From contig DDUN01000071.1 of the NCBI GenBank assembly GCA_002344825.1, positions 1 through 16,657 on the forward strand: a DNA stretch of 16,657 bases. Reading direction: 5' to 3'. This DNA is from Candidatus Multiplicimicrobium inquinatum. GTDB lineage: Bacteria > Omnitrophota > Omnitrophia > Omnitrophales > Aquincolibacteriaceae. Shown here piece after piece: positions 1 to 7,059 of the stretch (positions are counted from its first letter, which is position 1; each line of letters opens with the position of its first letter). The position numbers and the translations under genes were made by a program. Under the pieces are notes generated by a model. That model was not told the DNA's origin, ran no database searches, and saw only the letters and a list, made by a program, of their open reading frames with translations.

Positions 1-96
1 CTTTTTAAAAAGAATGGTTGATGGTGCGTTGCGCCCAGAATTTCAACCTTTTTGAAGTAATCTTGAAAACAGTTTGATGTAATTTCAAAAGGATTT

Positions 97-1014
97 ATGA
101 AAAAAATAAGTTTGATGCTTTGTTCTTTGTCCTTTGTTCTTTGTTTTTTTGCCGCGAGTGGATTTGCTGCAGAGCGACCGTTGAAAGTAGTGACAAGCAC
201 GACGTTTTTTAAGAGTTTGGTCGAGCATATCGGCGGTGAGCATGTTCAGGTTCATGCGGTAGCTTCACCTAAGTTTAATGTGCACTATGTTCAGCCCAAG
301 CCAAGCGATGTGGCACGTACTGCAAAAGCGGATTTATTTGTTTTTGCGGGACTTGATCTCGAAGCATGGGTAGACCCATTGCTGCAGGCATCCGGCAGGC
401 ATGATCTTTTTCGCGGGCAAGCTCATAACTTAGATCTGTCGCACGGAATTAAGCTTTTAAAGCCGCCCGCTGTTTTGACGCGAGCGGAAGGGGATGTGCA
501 CGCGTTTGGAAATCCGCACTATCACATGAATCCGGAGAATGCGCTGATTATGATTCCGCGTGTTGCCGCTAAATTATCGGAACTAGACGAGCCCAACGCT
601 GCCGATTACCAAAAAAGCGCGGCTGATTTTGAGGCCGAGCTGCGGGTCGAAATTCATGATTGGAAAAATCAGTCCGCGGCCGTGCGCGGAAGTTCGGTTT
701 TTTCATACCATGATGAAGTGGCGTATTTTGCCGAGTTTCTCGGGTTTTACGACATTGAGTATCTTGAGCCGAAGCCGGGGGTTTCACCTTCACCCAAGCA
801 TTTGGAAAAGCTGGAAAGAGTCGCCGCGGAAAAAAACGTGAAATTTATTTTGGCGGCATCTTATTATTCCCGGCGGCTTCCTGAAAAACTTGCCCGAAAA
901 ATTGGCGGTCGAGTTGTGACCATTGCGCAAAATCCGGGAGAAATCAAAGGAACGGAAGACCTGCTTGCTTTTTACGATTACAATGTTAAGTCATTGGCGC
1001 AAGCTGTTGGCTAA
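97..1014 (+). CDS. Zinc/manganese-type ABC transporter substrate-binding protein (ZnuA-like, cluster A-I)
   Basis: This is the periplasmic metal-binding component of an ABC importer for Zn2+ or Mn2+. The 305-residue protein starts with a signal peptide (about residues 1-24, cleavage near FAA-ER). The mature part begins VVTSTTFFKSLVEHIGG, typical of the ZnuA/TroA family. Likely metal ligands are His63 in FNVHYVQPKPSD, His141 or His143 in GNPHYHMNPEN, and His205 in FSYHDEV. The long His/Asp-rich loop of classical ZnuA is absent; only a short EGDVHAFGNPHYH stretch is present. The start is supported by AAGGA a few bases upstream. The permease gene follows after 24 bp, so the two are probably one operon. 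Family assignment is firm; zinc versus manganese cannot be decided from sequence alone. Confidence 0.9.
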   Translation: MKKISLMLCSLSFVLCFFAASGFAAERPLKVVTSTTFFKSLVEHIGGEHVQVHAVASPKFNVHYVQPKPSDVARTAKADLFVFAGLDLEAWVDPLLQASGRHDLFRGQAHNLDLSHGIKLLKPPAVLTRAEGDVHAFGNPHYHMNPENALIMIPRVAAKLSELDEPNAADYQKSAADFEAELRVEIHDWKNQSAAVRGSSVFSYHDEVAYFAEFLGFYDIEYLEPKPGVSPSPKHLEKLERVAAEKNVKFILAASYYSRRLPEKLARKIGGRVVTIAQNPGEIKGTEDLLAFYDYNVKSLAQAVG

Positions 1015-1038
1015 AACCACTTCTAATAAAAGGGGCGT

Positions 1039-1863
1039 ATGGATTTTTTTCAAATGATGCTTTGGCCGTTCGCCGCATGCTTGGTGTTAGCCGGAATTCA
1101 CTGTTATTTGGGGTTGCATGTTTTGCAGCGCCAAGTGATTTTTGTGGATTTGGCTTTGGCACAAATCGCGGCTTTGGGCTGCGCGGCGGCGCTTGTAGCG
1201 GGATATGCTCATGATGGGTCTGAATCTTATTGGCTTTCTCTGATTTGTACTTTAATCGGCGCGGCTGTTTTTTCTCTCTTGCGATTGAGAGAGCAGAAAG
1301 TATCTCAAGAGGCCATGATCGGAATTACCTATGCTGTGGCGGCTTCTTTGATGGTTCTGTTTTTGAGCCGCTCGGGAGAAGGCGATGAGCATATTCGCGA
1401 AGCACTGGTCGGGAATGTGCTTTTAGTCCAGCCCGCGGAAGTTTTTAAAATGTTGGCGCTTTACACCGCAGTTGGTTTATTTCACTTTATTTTCCGTGAG
1501 AAGTTTCTGCTGATCTCGCAAAAACCGCGTGAAGCTGAAGAGCGTGGATGGAATATTCGCCTTTGGGATTTTCTTTTTTACGCCTCTTTCGGTTTAGTTG
1601 TGACGAGTTCGGTGCGGATTGCCGGGGTGTTGCTTGTGTTTTCGCTGCTTGTGATTCCCGCTTCTGTGGCAGTGCTTTACGCGCAAACCGTTCGAGCGCG
1701 GCTTTTGATCGGCTGGGTGGTGGGCGTGTTGGGCAGTTTTTTAGGAATGGCGCTATCTTACTTCGGAGATTTTCCAACCGGAGCCAGTGTGGTTTGTTCT
1801 TTGGCGGTGCTTTTAAGCGTGCTGGCTTTTTTTGCTTGGGCGTGTCAAAAAAAGAAAAGCTGA
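1039..1863 (+). CDS. Metal ABC transporter permease (ZnuB-like, ABC-3 family)
   Basis: This 274-residue integral membrane protein is the channel subunit of the metal importer whose binding protein is encoded just upstream. It has about eight hydrophobic segments. The stretch FVDLALAQIAALG near residues 36-48 and the SSVRIAGVLLVFSLLVIPAS region near residues 193-212 are hallmarks of ABC-3 permeases such as ZnuB, MntB and TroC. An AGGGG ribosome binding site precedes the ATG. The usual partner ATPase (ZnuC-like) is not next to it in this window. The last 51 bp of the gene overlap, in antisense, the 3' end of the MFS gene on the other strand. Confidence 0.9.
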   Translation: MDFFQMMLWPFAACLVLAGIHCYLGLHVLQRQVIFVDLALAQIAALGCAAALVAGYAHDGSESYWLSLICTLIGAAVFSLLRLREQKVSQEAMIGITYAVAASLMVLFLSRSGEGDEHIREALVGNVLLVQPAEVFKMLALYTAVGLFHFIFREKFLLISQKPREAEERGWNIRLWDFLFYASFGLVVTSSVRIAGVLLVFSLLVIPASVAVLYAQTVRARLLIGWVVGVLGSFLGMALSYFGDFPTGASVVCSLAVLLSVLAFFAWACQKKKS

Positions 1864-3027
1864 AAAAAGAATTGCCGCCGCAAAAGCGATTGACGCAGCG
1901 GTAAAAAACGCGGTTTGCGCGCTGCTTAATTTCCAGATAATTCCGAAAAGCAGACTTGCGGGCAAAGCGGCAAGGCCGATGACGAAGTTAAACCAACCGA
2001 AGGCTTGGCCCCGTTCCCCCGCGGGCGCGATATCAACGAGGAAGGCTCGCTCAGTGCCTTCCGTACAGCCTGAAAATAAGCCGAAGACCATGAACAAAAT
2101 CCAAATATGCAGCGGAGTTGAAGAGAAACCAAAAAGAACGAAAACCAACGCGTAAATAAACCAGCCGTAGAGAATGATTCTTCCGCGTCCGATTCTATCC
2201 GACAAAATGCCGAAGGGCATAATCGTCAAAGTTTTAATGATATGCAGGACCATCCAAATTAACGGAATGTGCGCGCGTGGTACGCCACATTCTTCAGCGT
2301 AGAGCAGTAAAAAAGCATCCGAAGATGCGCTCAAAGTAAAAATAAACAAAATGCCGAGATAGGCGCCGAGTTTTCCGCGCGGAATAGACCAATTAAATTT
2401 TTTCAGCATACGTGTGCTGCTTGTTTTAATTTCACGCACTTTAAACAAGATCAAAAGCACTGCCAAAATACCGGGAATGGCGGCGATCCAGAAAATAACC
2501 CGCAAATCCTGCGTGTAATAAGTTAAAAGCAGCCATGCGAAAAGCGGACCCACGGCTGCACCCGCGTTATCCATGGAGCGTTGAAAGCCGAAAGCGCGGC
2601 CATGATGCTGGGGATGCGTTGAATCGGCGAGCAGAGCATCGCGCGGAGAAGTGCGAAGACCTTTGCCGGTGCGGTCGGCCGCGCGCACAAGCAGGACTGT
2701 CCATGGTCCCTGAGCCAGCGCGATGAAGGGTTTTGAAAAAGAAGAAAGAGTGTAGCCAAACAATACCCATTTACTGCGGTCGCGCGCGTTGTCGGATTGA
2801 ATGCCCGAATAAAGTTTTAAAAACGAACACAGAGATTCCGCGATACCCTCAATTAAACCCAGAAAGGCGGGCCCGGCGCCCAATGTATGAGTCAAAAAAA
2901 GCGGAAGCAGGGGATAAATCATTTCGGTGGAAACGTCGGTTAAAAAACTGACGACTCCGAAGATGATTACATTGGCGGTCAAGCCGTGAAAGAAACGGCT
3001 AATAAACTTTTTTAGAATCAAGAGCAT
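1813..3027 (-). CDS. MFS transporter, 12-TM
   Basis: This 404-residue major facilitator superfamily protein probably exports or imports a small solute by proton coupling; the substrate is unknown. The N-terminal membrane segment contains DVSTEMIYPLLPLFL. The first cytoplasmic loop carries a variant of motif A (SDNARDRSKW, near residues 78-87). Loop 4-5 contains DRTGKGLRTSPRDALLADS, which marks the subgroup of MFS proteins with an R-x-G-K-G-x-R-T-x-P-R-D signature. A second motif A copy, LSDRIGRGRII, appears after TM7. The start overlaps the upstream deaminase gene by 29 bp and no separate ribosome binding site is clear, so translation is probably coupled. Its stop codon lies inside the convergent permease gene. 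Pairing with a guanine-type deaminase hints at a purine-related substrate, but that is inference only. Confidence 0.88.
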   Translation of the reverse strand: MLLILKKFISRFFHGLTANVIIFGVVSFLTDVSTEMIYPLLPLFLTHTLGAGPAFLGLIEGIAESLCSFLKLYSGIQSDNARDRSKWVLFGYTLSSFSKPFIALAQGPWTVLLVRAADRTGKGLRTSPRDALLADSTHPQHHGRAFGFQRSMDNAGAAVGPLFAWLLLTYYTQDLRVIFWIAAIPGILAVLLILFKVREIKTSSTRMLKKFNWSIPRGKLGAYLGILFIFTLSASSDAFLLLYAEECGVPRAHIPLIWMVLHIIKTLTIMPFGILSDRIGRGRIILYGWFIYALVFVLFGFSSTPLHIWILFMVFGLFSGCTEGTERAFLVDIAPAGERGQAFGWFNFVIGLAALPASLLFGIIWKLSSAQTAFFTAASIAFAAAILFSAFLFLTRPSKKSQHA

Positions 3028-3466
3028 CCCACTTTTTTAAAAGCTGAAGACAGTCTGCGCGTTCAAACCCTTTATGCAGCTTTACTTTTAAGCGTCCTTT
3101 TTTCTTCAACAAAGCGTTTGAAACACCCAGCTCGTTGAAGCCCCGTTTGGCTACATCGGCAATATTGGTTCCGTAGTAAATGGCTTTGATGCATGCCCAA
3201 TGAATCGCGGCGAAGCACATGGGGCAGGGTTCGGTGGTGGAATAAATCTCGCAGCCGGTTAAATCGAACGAGCGTAGTTTTTTTGAGGCCAGCCGTATAG
3301 CTTGAATTTCAGCGTGACAAGTGGGGTCTTGATTTTTTAATACTTGGTTGTGCGCAGAAGCAATAACCTTGCCATTCTTTACAATACAGGCCCCAAAGGG
3401 GCCGCCTTCGCCCTTTTTGATTCCGGCCAGAGCGGAATTAACCGCTATTTTCATAAACTTTTTCAT
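2999..3466 (-). CDS. Guanine deaminase-like nucleoside/base deaminase (GuaD-type)
   Basis: This 155-residue zinc deaminase belongs to the cytidine/deoxycytidylate deaminase fold. The zinc site and catalytic Glu are in CHAEIQAIR (His51, Glu53) and EPCPMC (Cys81, Cys84). Three points favour a guanine deaminase of the B. subtilis GuaD type over TadA: the early GGPFGACIVK motif, the IADVAKRGFNE segment aligning with the GuaD stretch that holds an active-site Asp, and the C-terminal Tyr (KKVY). In GuaD the C-terminal Tyr of one subunit reaches the active site of its partner. Such an enzyme would turn guanine into xanthine and ammonia. The gene overlaps the MFS gene downstream by 29 bp. No Shine-Dalgarno sequence is evident before the ATG; a second Met at codon 5 is also possible. 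TadA-like or broader substrate use cannot be excluded. Confidence 0.85.
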   Translation of the reverse strand: MKKFMKIAVNSALAGIKKGEGGPFGACIVKNGKVIASAHNQVLKNQDPTCHAEIQAIRLASKKLRSFDLTGCEIYSTTEPCPMCFAAIHWACIKAIYYGTNIADVAKRGFNELGVSNALLKKKGRLKVKLHKGFERADCLQLLKKWDALDSKKVY

Positions 3467-3588
3467 GATTAAAGACTCAGTTTTTTGCGGGCCCGTCTGA
3501 AAACTTTTTATAAAACATTAAATAACTATTTCTTATTCAAGACTTTACCTAAACTTGACGTAGAAAGTTATACAGCACAGGAGGCCGT

Positions 3589-3675
3589 ATGAGCATCCAA
3601 AGAATTTTTCAGATCGTTTTCTTTTTTACCGCGATTGTTTTTTTACACCGGCATTTTCTTTCCTACACAAATTAG
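3589..3675 (+). CDS. Possible small membrane peptide (28 aa)
   Basis: A short reading frame begins ATG at 3589, preceded by a full AGGAGG at 3579-3584 with a 4-nt spacer. This is the strongest ribosome binding sequence in the window. The product starts MSIQRIFQIVFFFTAIVFLH and ends at TAG 3673-3675. It is a basic start followed by one hydrophobic helix, as expected for a single-pass small membrane protein. It ends three bases before the convergent peptidase gene. It could instead be the broken 5' remnant of a longer exported protein. No family is recognised. Confidence 0.4.
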   Translation: MSIQRIFQIVFFFTAIVFLHRHFLSYTN

Positions 3676-3678
3676 TTT

Positions 3679-4497
3679 TTATTCCGCTTCTCTGGTTTGC
3701 GGCTGCACTTTAAGCTTAGCCGCAAGCTTGGGATGGTATCGCCAATGCCACGGCTCGAAATCGATGCCGTGCGGATTCCCGCGAGGGTAAGACAGTGTGA
3801 ATCCATAATCTACCGCGTTTTTCAGCATCCACTTATATTCCGGTAAAGCCTCATAATCTTTTGTGTCGGGTTCTCCGTTAATTCCATCTTCATTAATCAA
3901 ATCAATCGCGTGGTAAGTTTTTAAATTGTGTTCGCTATATCCCGGAAGCGCGTTGAGTTTCGCGGTTTCAATCAATGAGTAATTATGCTCCCGAAGATAT
4001 TTGATGAAATTATAAAGATGATAAGGTTTTCCGCGGTGCGCCGACTCAATATAAAACCGCTTCCCAAGATCTTTTTCCATTGCGAGCATCATTTTTTCAT
4101 AGGCGGCATACGCTTCCGGTGAAACGGCTTGAGGCGGCAAAGACGTGCGCTTGCCGTCCAGTTTGATTTTCTGTCCCGTAATTTCTTTGAAAGGCTTGGC
4201 GTTCTTTTCTTCTTTTTGGCGCGGAGTCCGCACGCCAAGCTGTTTGGGTTTCAGATCCTGAATTTTTTTGAGGAGCTTTTTTTCTTTTCTATCCAGCGGT
4301 GCGTAAAGCTCGTCAAAAGTCAGCAGATTGGCGTTGTTCCGTTTCTTTTTTTCTTCGATCAGCGGAGTCAATTTTTCAAGAAAGGAGTCGACGATGCGTG
4401 CTTCTTTGTCAGAAAGCCTCTCGACATTTAAAGCGTAAAGAGCGGATGTTCCGGAAAAAATAAATGCAAAAACAAGGCAGAGTGTTTTTGTGTGCAT
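3679..4497 (-). CDS. M15-family D-Ala-D-Ala carboxypeptidase (VanY-like), secreted
   Basis: This 272-residue zinc peptidase probably trims the terminal D-alanine of peptidoglycan stem peptides in the periplasm. A signal peptide covers about residues 1-23. The first half (25-125) is charged and rich in Lys and Glu, probably helical and not part of the catalytic fold. The M15B domain follows. The zinc ligands are likely His190 in GYSEHN, Asp199 in YHAIDL and His251 in EPWHWR, with Glu248 as catalytic base. The ESAHR segment near residue 151 takes the place of the family's S-x-Y-R motif. The gene starts 18 bp after the diguanylate cyclase stop and has no visible ribosome binding site, so co-transcription is likely. 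Exact substrate (D-Ala-D-Ala versus LD- or other linkages) is inferred from the family. Confidence 0.85.
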   Translation of the reverse strand: MHTKTLCLVFAFIFSGTSALYALNVERLSDKEARIVDSFLEKLTPLIEEKKKRNNANLLTFDELYAPLDRKEKKLLKKIQDLKPKQLGVRTPRQKEEKNAKPFKEITGQKIKLDGKRTSLPPQAVSPEAYAAYEKMMLAMEKDLGKRFYIESAHRGKPYHLYNFIKYLREHNYSLIETAKLNALPGYSEHNLKTYHAIDLINEDGINGEPDTKDYEALPEYKWMLKNAVDYGFTLSYPRGNPHGIDFEPWHWRYHPKLAAKLKVQPQTREAE

Positions 4498-4515
4498 GAG
4501 GTTTTATCTTAAAGA

Positions 4516-6108
4516 TTAGAGGTTTGTTGCTTTTTGAGAACGGTGGATTGTTTTTTGCGCGTAGAGCTCTTTATCCGCGCGGGCAATCAGCTCTTCAATC
4601 GAGCATGGGTTCGAAGGGTCAAAGAAAGCGGCTCCAAGGCTGATTTGTAATTTGTAGGAGTAGTCTCTCAGGGCGTTGTTTTTTTTGAGCTGGTTTTGCA
4701 GGTGGTCCAGCAGCGCAGACAGGCTGGCGTGAGAAGCTTCAAGCGCAATTACGGCAAACTCATCTCCGCCGATGCGGGAAATGATGTCTGATTTCCTGAA
4801 TGTGCTTTGCAGCATTTGCGCCATGCGCTTAATGGCGCGGTCGCCCTCGAGATGTCCCATCGTGTCGTTAATTTTTTTAAGTTCATCCATATCCATGACA
4901 AACAGCCAGAATCCGCGCTTGTGGCGGAGAGAAAGCCGGATTTGTTCATCCGCCAAAAGCCAAAGTCCGCGGCGATTGTAAAGCTGAGTTAGTTCGTCTG
5001 TGAGTGATAAAGCCACCATGATTTGGCGGATGCGCGTGCGTTCAAACGAAAAGACATAAACGGCCAGCAAAAAGCCGAGCAGAATCCCGATGACAAAGAC
5101 AGCGGGGGCTTCCCAGCGGTAATGGTTTTTTTTAAAAACAGAGGTGCTGCTGGAAATAACCGTCCAGTAATGTCCGGCGACTTTGATTTCTGATTGAACA
5201 GTCCACGGTCTTTTTGTTTTGTCATAAGTCTGAGGGTTGTAAGTGTAAATGAGTTTGTTTTTGTCGCGTATTCCCTGCGCGTAAATTCTGAGTTCAAGCT
5301 CAGAGGTTTTAAAGTTTTTAAGCGCGGATTCCAGCATTTTGCGGATGTGAAAAGAGGCAATCAAATATCCGGCGATATTTTCTTTGCGGTCTTCAAAAGA
5401 ATTGAGCACCGCGTCTTTTTTGTAAACAGGAGAAAAAACCTGAAAACCGTTGCGGGACGCGGCGGGCTCATTTTCAAACTGAGGAAGATTCATGATCATG
5501 GTTGCCGCGGGCAAGCCTGTTTCAAGCGCTTTTCTCATGGCTGCTTGCGTGATGGAATATGAATTTTGATCCAGTCCGAGAATATCGCTGTTTCGATTGA
5601 AGGGCTCGACAAAAAAGACAGGGAAGTATTCTTCCCGTTCCTGAACCGGAACCATCAGTCCGCGGTGGTCATATTGTTTCAGTTTGTAATCGGGGATTCC
5701 TTCCGCGGCCGCGGATTGAGAAAGCTCCAAAAGCTGGTTTTGTGAGGCGCGGGGTGACCAGCCGAGCATATAAATATCAGGGCGGCGTTTAAAAATATTT
5801 TTTGCAAATTGTTTGAATTCGGACCGCTCTACTTGCTCGCTTGCAGCGTAAAAACTGCTTAGCTCGTTAAGCACCTGAAGATTGTTTTCGAGAGAGTCTT
5901 TTAAGGTGACGACGATATTATTCGACAAATGTTCAAATTCATTTTGAAGCCGCGCTTTTTCAAGCTCCTGCATTTTGATGAAAGTAACGCATGTTACTAC
6001 GATGCTGATAATCAGAACGAGAATGGAGGGGCGATGCTTGAAAAAAGAAGTTTGCCGCTGGTCGACCAGCATTGCAAGATCCCGTTTTTGGGGTGAGGCT
6101 TGGTTCAT
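4516..6108 (-). CDS. Membrane diguanylate cyclase with CHASE sensor domain
   Basis: This 530-residue inner-membrane sensor enzyme makes cyclic di-GMP from two GTP. TM1 lies at about 27-45, a periplasmic CHASE-type domain at about 60-310 (with FYAASEQVERSEF and the VEPFNRNSDILGLD stretch), TM2 at about 333-354, and a C-terminal GGDEF domain at about 365-525. The active-site motif GGDEF is intact at 447-451. An RxxD product-inhibition site (RKSD, 438-441) stands exactly five residues before it, so the enzyme should be active and feedback-inhibited. There is no EAL domain. The CHASE ligand cannot be inferred. The ATG has no Shine-Dalgarno sequence, but a promoter-like pair lies just upstream. 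The M15 peptidase gene follows after 18 bp, perhaps linking c-di-GMP signalling with wall remodelling. Confidence 0.93.
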   Translation of the reverse strand: MNQASPQKRDLAMLVDQRQTSFFKHRPSILVLIISIVVTCVTFIKMQELEKARLQNEFEHLSNNIVVTLKDSLENNLQVLNELSSFYAASEQVERSEFKQFAKNIFKRRPDIYMLGWSPRASQNQLLELSQSAAAEGIPDYKLKQYDHRGLMVPVQEREEYFPVFFVEPFNRNSDILGLDQNSYSITQAAMRKALETGLPAATMIMNLPQFENEPAASRNGFQVFSPVYKKDAVLNSFEDRKENIAGYLIASFHIRKMLESALKNFKTSELELRIYAQGIRDKNKLIYTYNPQTYDKTKRPWTVQSEIKVAGHYWTVISSSTSVFKKNHYRWEAPAVFVIGILLGFLLAVYVFSFERTRIRQIMVALSLTDELTQLYNRRGLWLLADEQIRLSLRHKRGFWLFVMDMDELKKINDTMGHLEGDRAIKRMAQMLQSTFRKSDIISRIGGDEFAVIALEASHASLSALLDHLQNQLKKNNALRDYSYKLQISLGAAFFDPSNPCSIEELIARADKELYAQKTIHRSQKATNL

Positions 6109-6118
6109 CGTTGAGTTA

Positions 6119-6148
6119 AGTTTACCCTATATAAATAATTCCTGCCAA
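6119..6148 (-). promoter_or_regulatory. Predicted promoter of the diguanylate cyclase gene
   Basis: Reading the minus strand, TTGGCA (6148-6143) is followed after 18 bp by TAAACT (6124-6119). The start codon is at 6108, so transcription starting about 7 nt after the -10 would leave a leader of only a few bases. No Shine-Dalgarno sequence is present. A visual match only. Confidence 0.4.
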
Positions 6149-6162
6149 CGCAAAGCATAAAC

Positions 6163-6204
6163 TTCATTTCCTTACTGATGGAAGGGTCTCAATGAGGAAA
6201 TGAA
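6163..6204 (-). terminator. Hairpin after the guanidinium exporter gene, likely terminator
   Basis: The arms 6163-6174 and 6193-6204 pair over 12 bp with one G-U wobble around an 18-nt loop. The hairpin starts 2 nt past the exporter stop codon (6206) on the minus strand and sits between that gene and the diguanylate cyclase promoter. The bases after the stem on the minus strand are only moderately T-rich, so this is a weak intrinsic terminator at best. Confidence 0.45.
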
Positions 6205-6205
6205 A

Positions 6206-6550
6206 TTAATTCTGAGGGCCTGAAAAAATTTTTAATCCGGCCGCGCCGAAGAGAATCAGGCTGATACAAAAAATTCGAAAGCCGTGTGCCGGTTCTTGTA
6301 AAAAGAAGATGCCGATCAAGGCGGTGCCGGCGGTACCGATGCCGCCCCACACCGCGTAGGCTGTTCCAATAGGAATGACTTTCGCGGCCTGAGCCAGCAT
6401 CCAAAAACTAACTGCCATGACGGCAATAACGATTAACGAGGGAATCCATTTCGTGAAACCTTCCGTATACTTCAGTCCGACGGCCCAAATGATTTCAAGA
6501 ACACCTGCGCCGAGGAGGAAAAGCCAAGCGGAAACAGATGTCCCTGTCAT
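6206..6550 (-). CDS. gdx: SMR-family guanidinium exporter (Gdx/SugE-type)
   Basis: This 114-residue four-helix small multidrug resistance protein works as an antiparallel dimer, exchanging protons for guanidinium or quaternary ammonium ions. TM1 has the essential Glu in GAGVLEIIWAVGLKYTEGF, TM2 is VIAVMAVSFWMLAQA, TM3 carries IPIGTAYAVWGGIGTAGTA, and TM4 ends ILFGAAGLKI. The stretches EIIWAVGLKYT and GTAYAVWGGIG match the Gdx/SugE subgroup better than the EmrE subgroup. Guanidinium export is the known main activity of Gdx proteins and is inferred here. The ATG lies 3 bp after the ridA stop without its own ribosome binding site, so it should be translated by reinitiation from ridA. I found no guanidine riboswitch upstream of the operon. 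Confidence 0.9.
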   Translation of the reverse strand: MTGTSVSAWLFLLGAGVLEIIWAVGLKYTEGFTKWIPSLIVIAVMAVSFWMLAQAAKVIPIGTAYAVWGGIGTAGTALIGIFFLQEPAHGFRIFCISLILFGAAGLKIFSGPQN

Positions 6551-6553
6551 TTT

Positions 6554-6937
6554 TTAAGCAATAACCGCTTCAGCTTCGATTTCGATCAGCATATCGGGGT
6601 CAATCAGTTTGCTGACCTCGACCATGGTGGTTGCCGGACGGCCTTTACTGAAAAATTCGCCGTGCGCTTTGCCGACTTGTTCCCACTGGGAGATGTCTTT
6701 CAGGTACATGCGGGTACGTACAACATCTTCCATTTTTGCGCCGGCTTGCTTCAAAGCATGCTCAATGTTTTTTAAAGTTTGAACCGTTTGAGCGTAAGGA
6801 TCGCCCTTGCCCACAAGCCCTTCCGGAGAAGAAGCGGTTGTTCCTGAAACATGCACCACATTGCCGATTTTTACCGCGCGGGAATATCCGATAATGGGCT
6901 CCCATTTTCCGCCTGTTGAAATATTTTGTCTGCTCAT
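6554..6937 (-). CDS. ridA: RidA family enamine/imine deaminase
   Basis: This 127-residue RidA (YjgF/YER057c/UK114) protein is expected to form a trimer that hydrolyses reactive enamine/imine intermediates such as 2-aminoacrylate. Recognisable blocks are YSRAVKIGNVVHVSGTT, the GDPYAQTVQTLKNIEHAL helix, the VVRTRMYLKD strand with the Arg that binds the substrate carboxylate, and the end MVEVSKLIDPDMLIEIEAEA. I chose the start at 6937 (MSRQN) because AAGGAGAG lies just upstream of it. A longer frame starting at 6985 would reach into the inverted repeat and has no ribosome binding site. The guanidinium exporter follows after 3 bp as the second gene of the operon. Confidence 0.92.
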   Translation of the reverse strand: MSRQNISTGGKWEPIIGYSRAVKIGNVVHVSGTTASSPEGLVGKGDPYAQTVQTLKNIEHALKQAGAKMEDVVRTRMYLKDISQWEQVGKAHGEFFSKGRPATTMVEVSKLIDPDMLIEIEAEAVIA

Positions 6938-6975
6938 TTTGCTCTCCTTTTGATAAATAAAATTGCGAGGTGCAG

Positions 6976-6984
6976 ATTTTAGCA
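6976..6984 (-). promoter_or_regulatory. Predicted extended -10 promoter of the ridA-gdx operon
   Basis: Read on the minus strand this is TGCTAAAAT, a TGn-extended -10 with one mismatch to TATAAT. It lies at the edge of the left arm of the inverted repeat. Transcription would start near 6969, giving a leader of about 30 nt that includes the ridA ribosome binding site. No good -35 is visible at normal spacing. Confidence 0.45.
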
Positions 6985-7057
6985 CCGGACGCCGTCCAAG
7001 GGGAGAGGTTAATCGGAAGAATTTTATTTTAACCCCTCCCCTTGGACGGCGTCCGGT
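6984..7057. repeat. Nearly perfect 29-bp inverted repeat between ridA and mgtE
   Basis: Arms 6984-7012 and 7029-7057 are complementary at 28 of 29 positions around a 16-nt AT-rich loop (7013-7028). The only mismatch is 7006/7035, which becomes a G-U wobble in a minus-strand RNA. Each arm contains the smaller palindrome GGACGnCGTCC. Each outer edge is followed after 2 nt by a -10-like hexamer pointing outward (TAAAAT toward ridA, TACAAT toward mgtE). This suggests a symmetric operator shared by the two divergent genes. A small fold-back (MITE-like) insertion is the main alternative; no target-site duplication is visible. Confidence 0.85.
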
Positions 7058-7059
7058 TG

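Noticed and set aside
1548..2155. Plus-strand frames crossing the permease/MFS boundary
   Set aside because: They have the skewed composition of out-of-frame reading, lack recognisable domains, and are antisense to or within strong genes.
3481..3515. Terminator-like AGTTTT...AAAACT with GGGCCC and a T-run
   Set aside because: On the plus strand no gene ends just before it; it lies upstream of the deaminase start. The stem is short and interrupted.
6984..7057. Guanidine-II (mini-ykkC) riboswitch before ridA-gdx
   Set aside because: Two hairpins with ACGR loops are required. On the minus strand only one arm offers ACGG, its flanks do not form the needed stem, and the arms pair with each other instead. 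The predicted transcript also starts inside the repeat edge.
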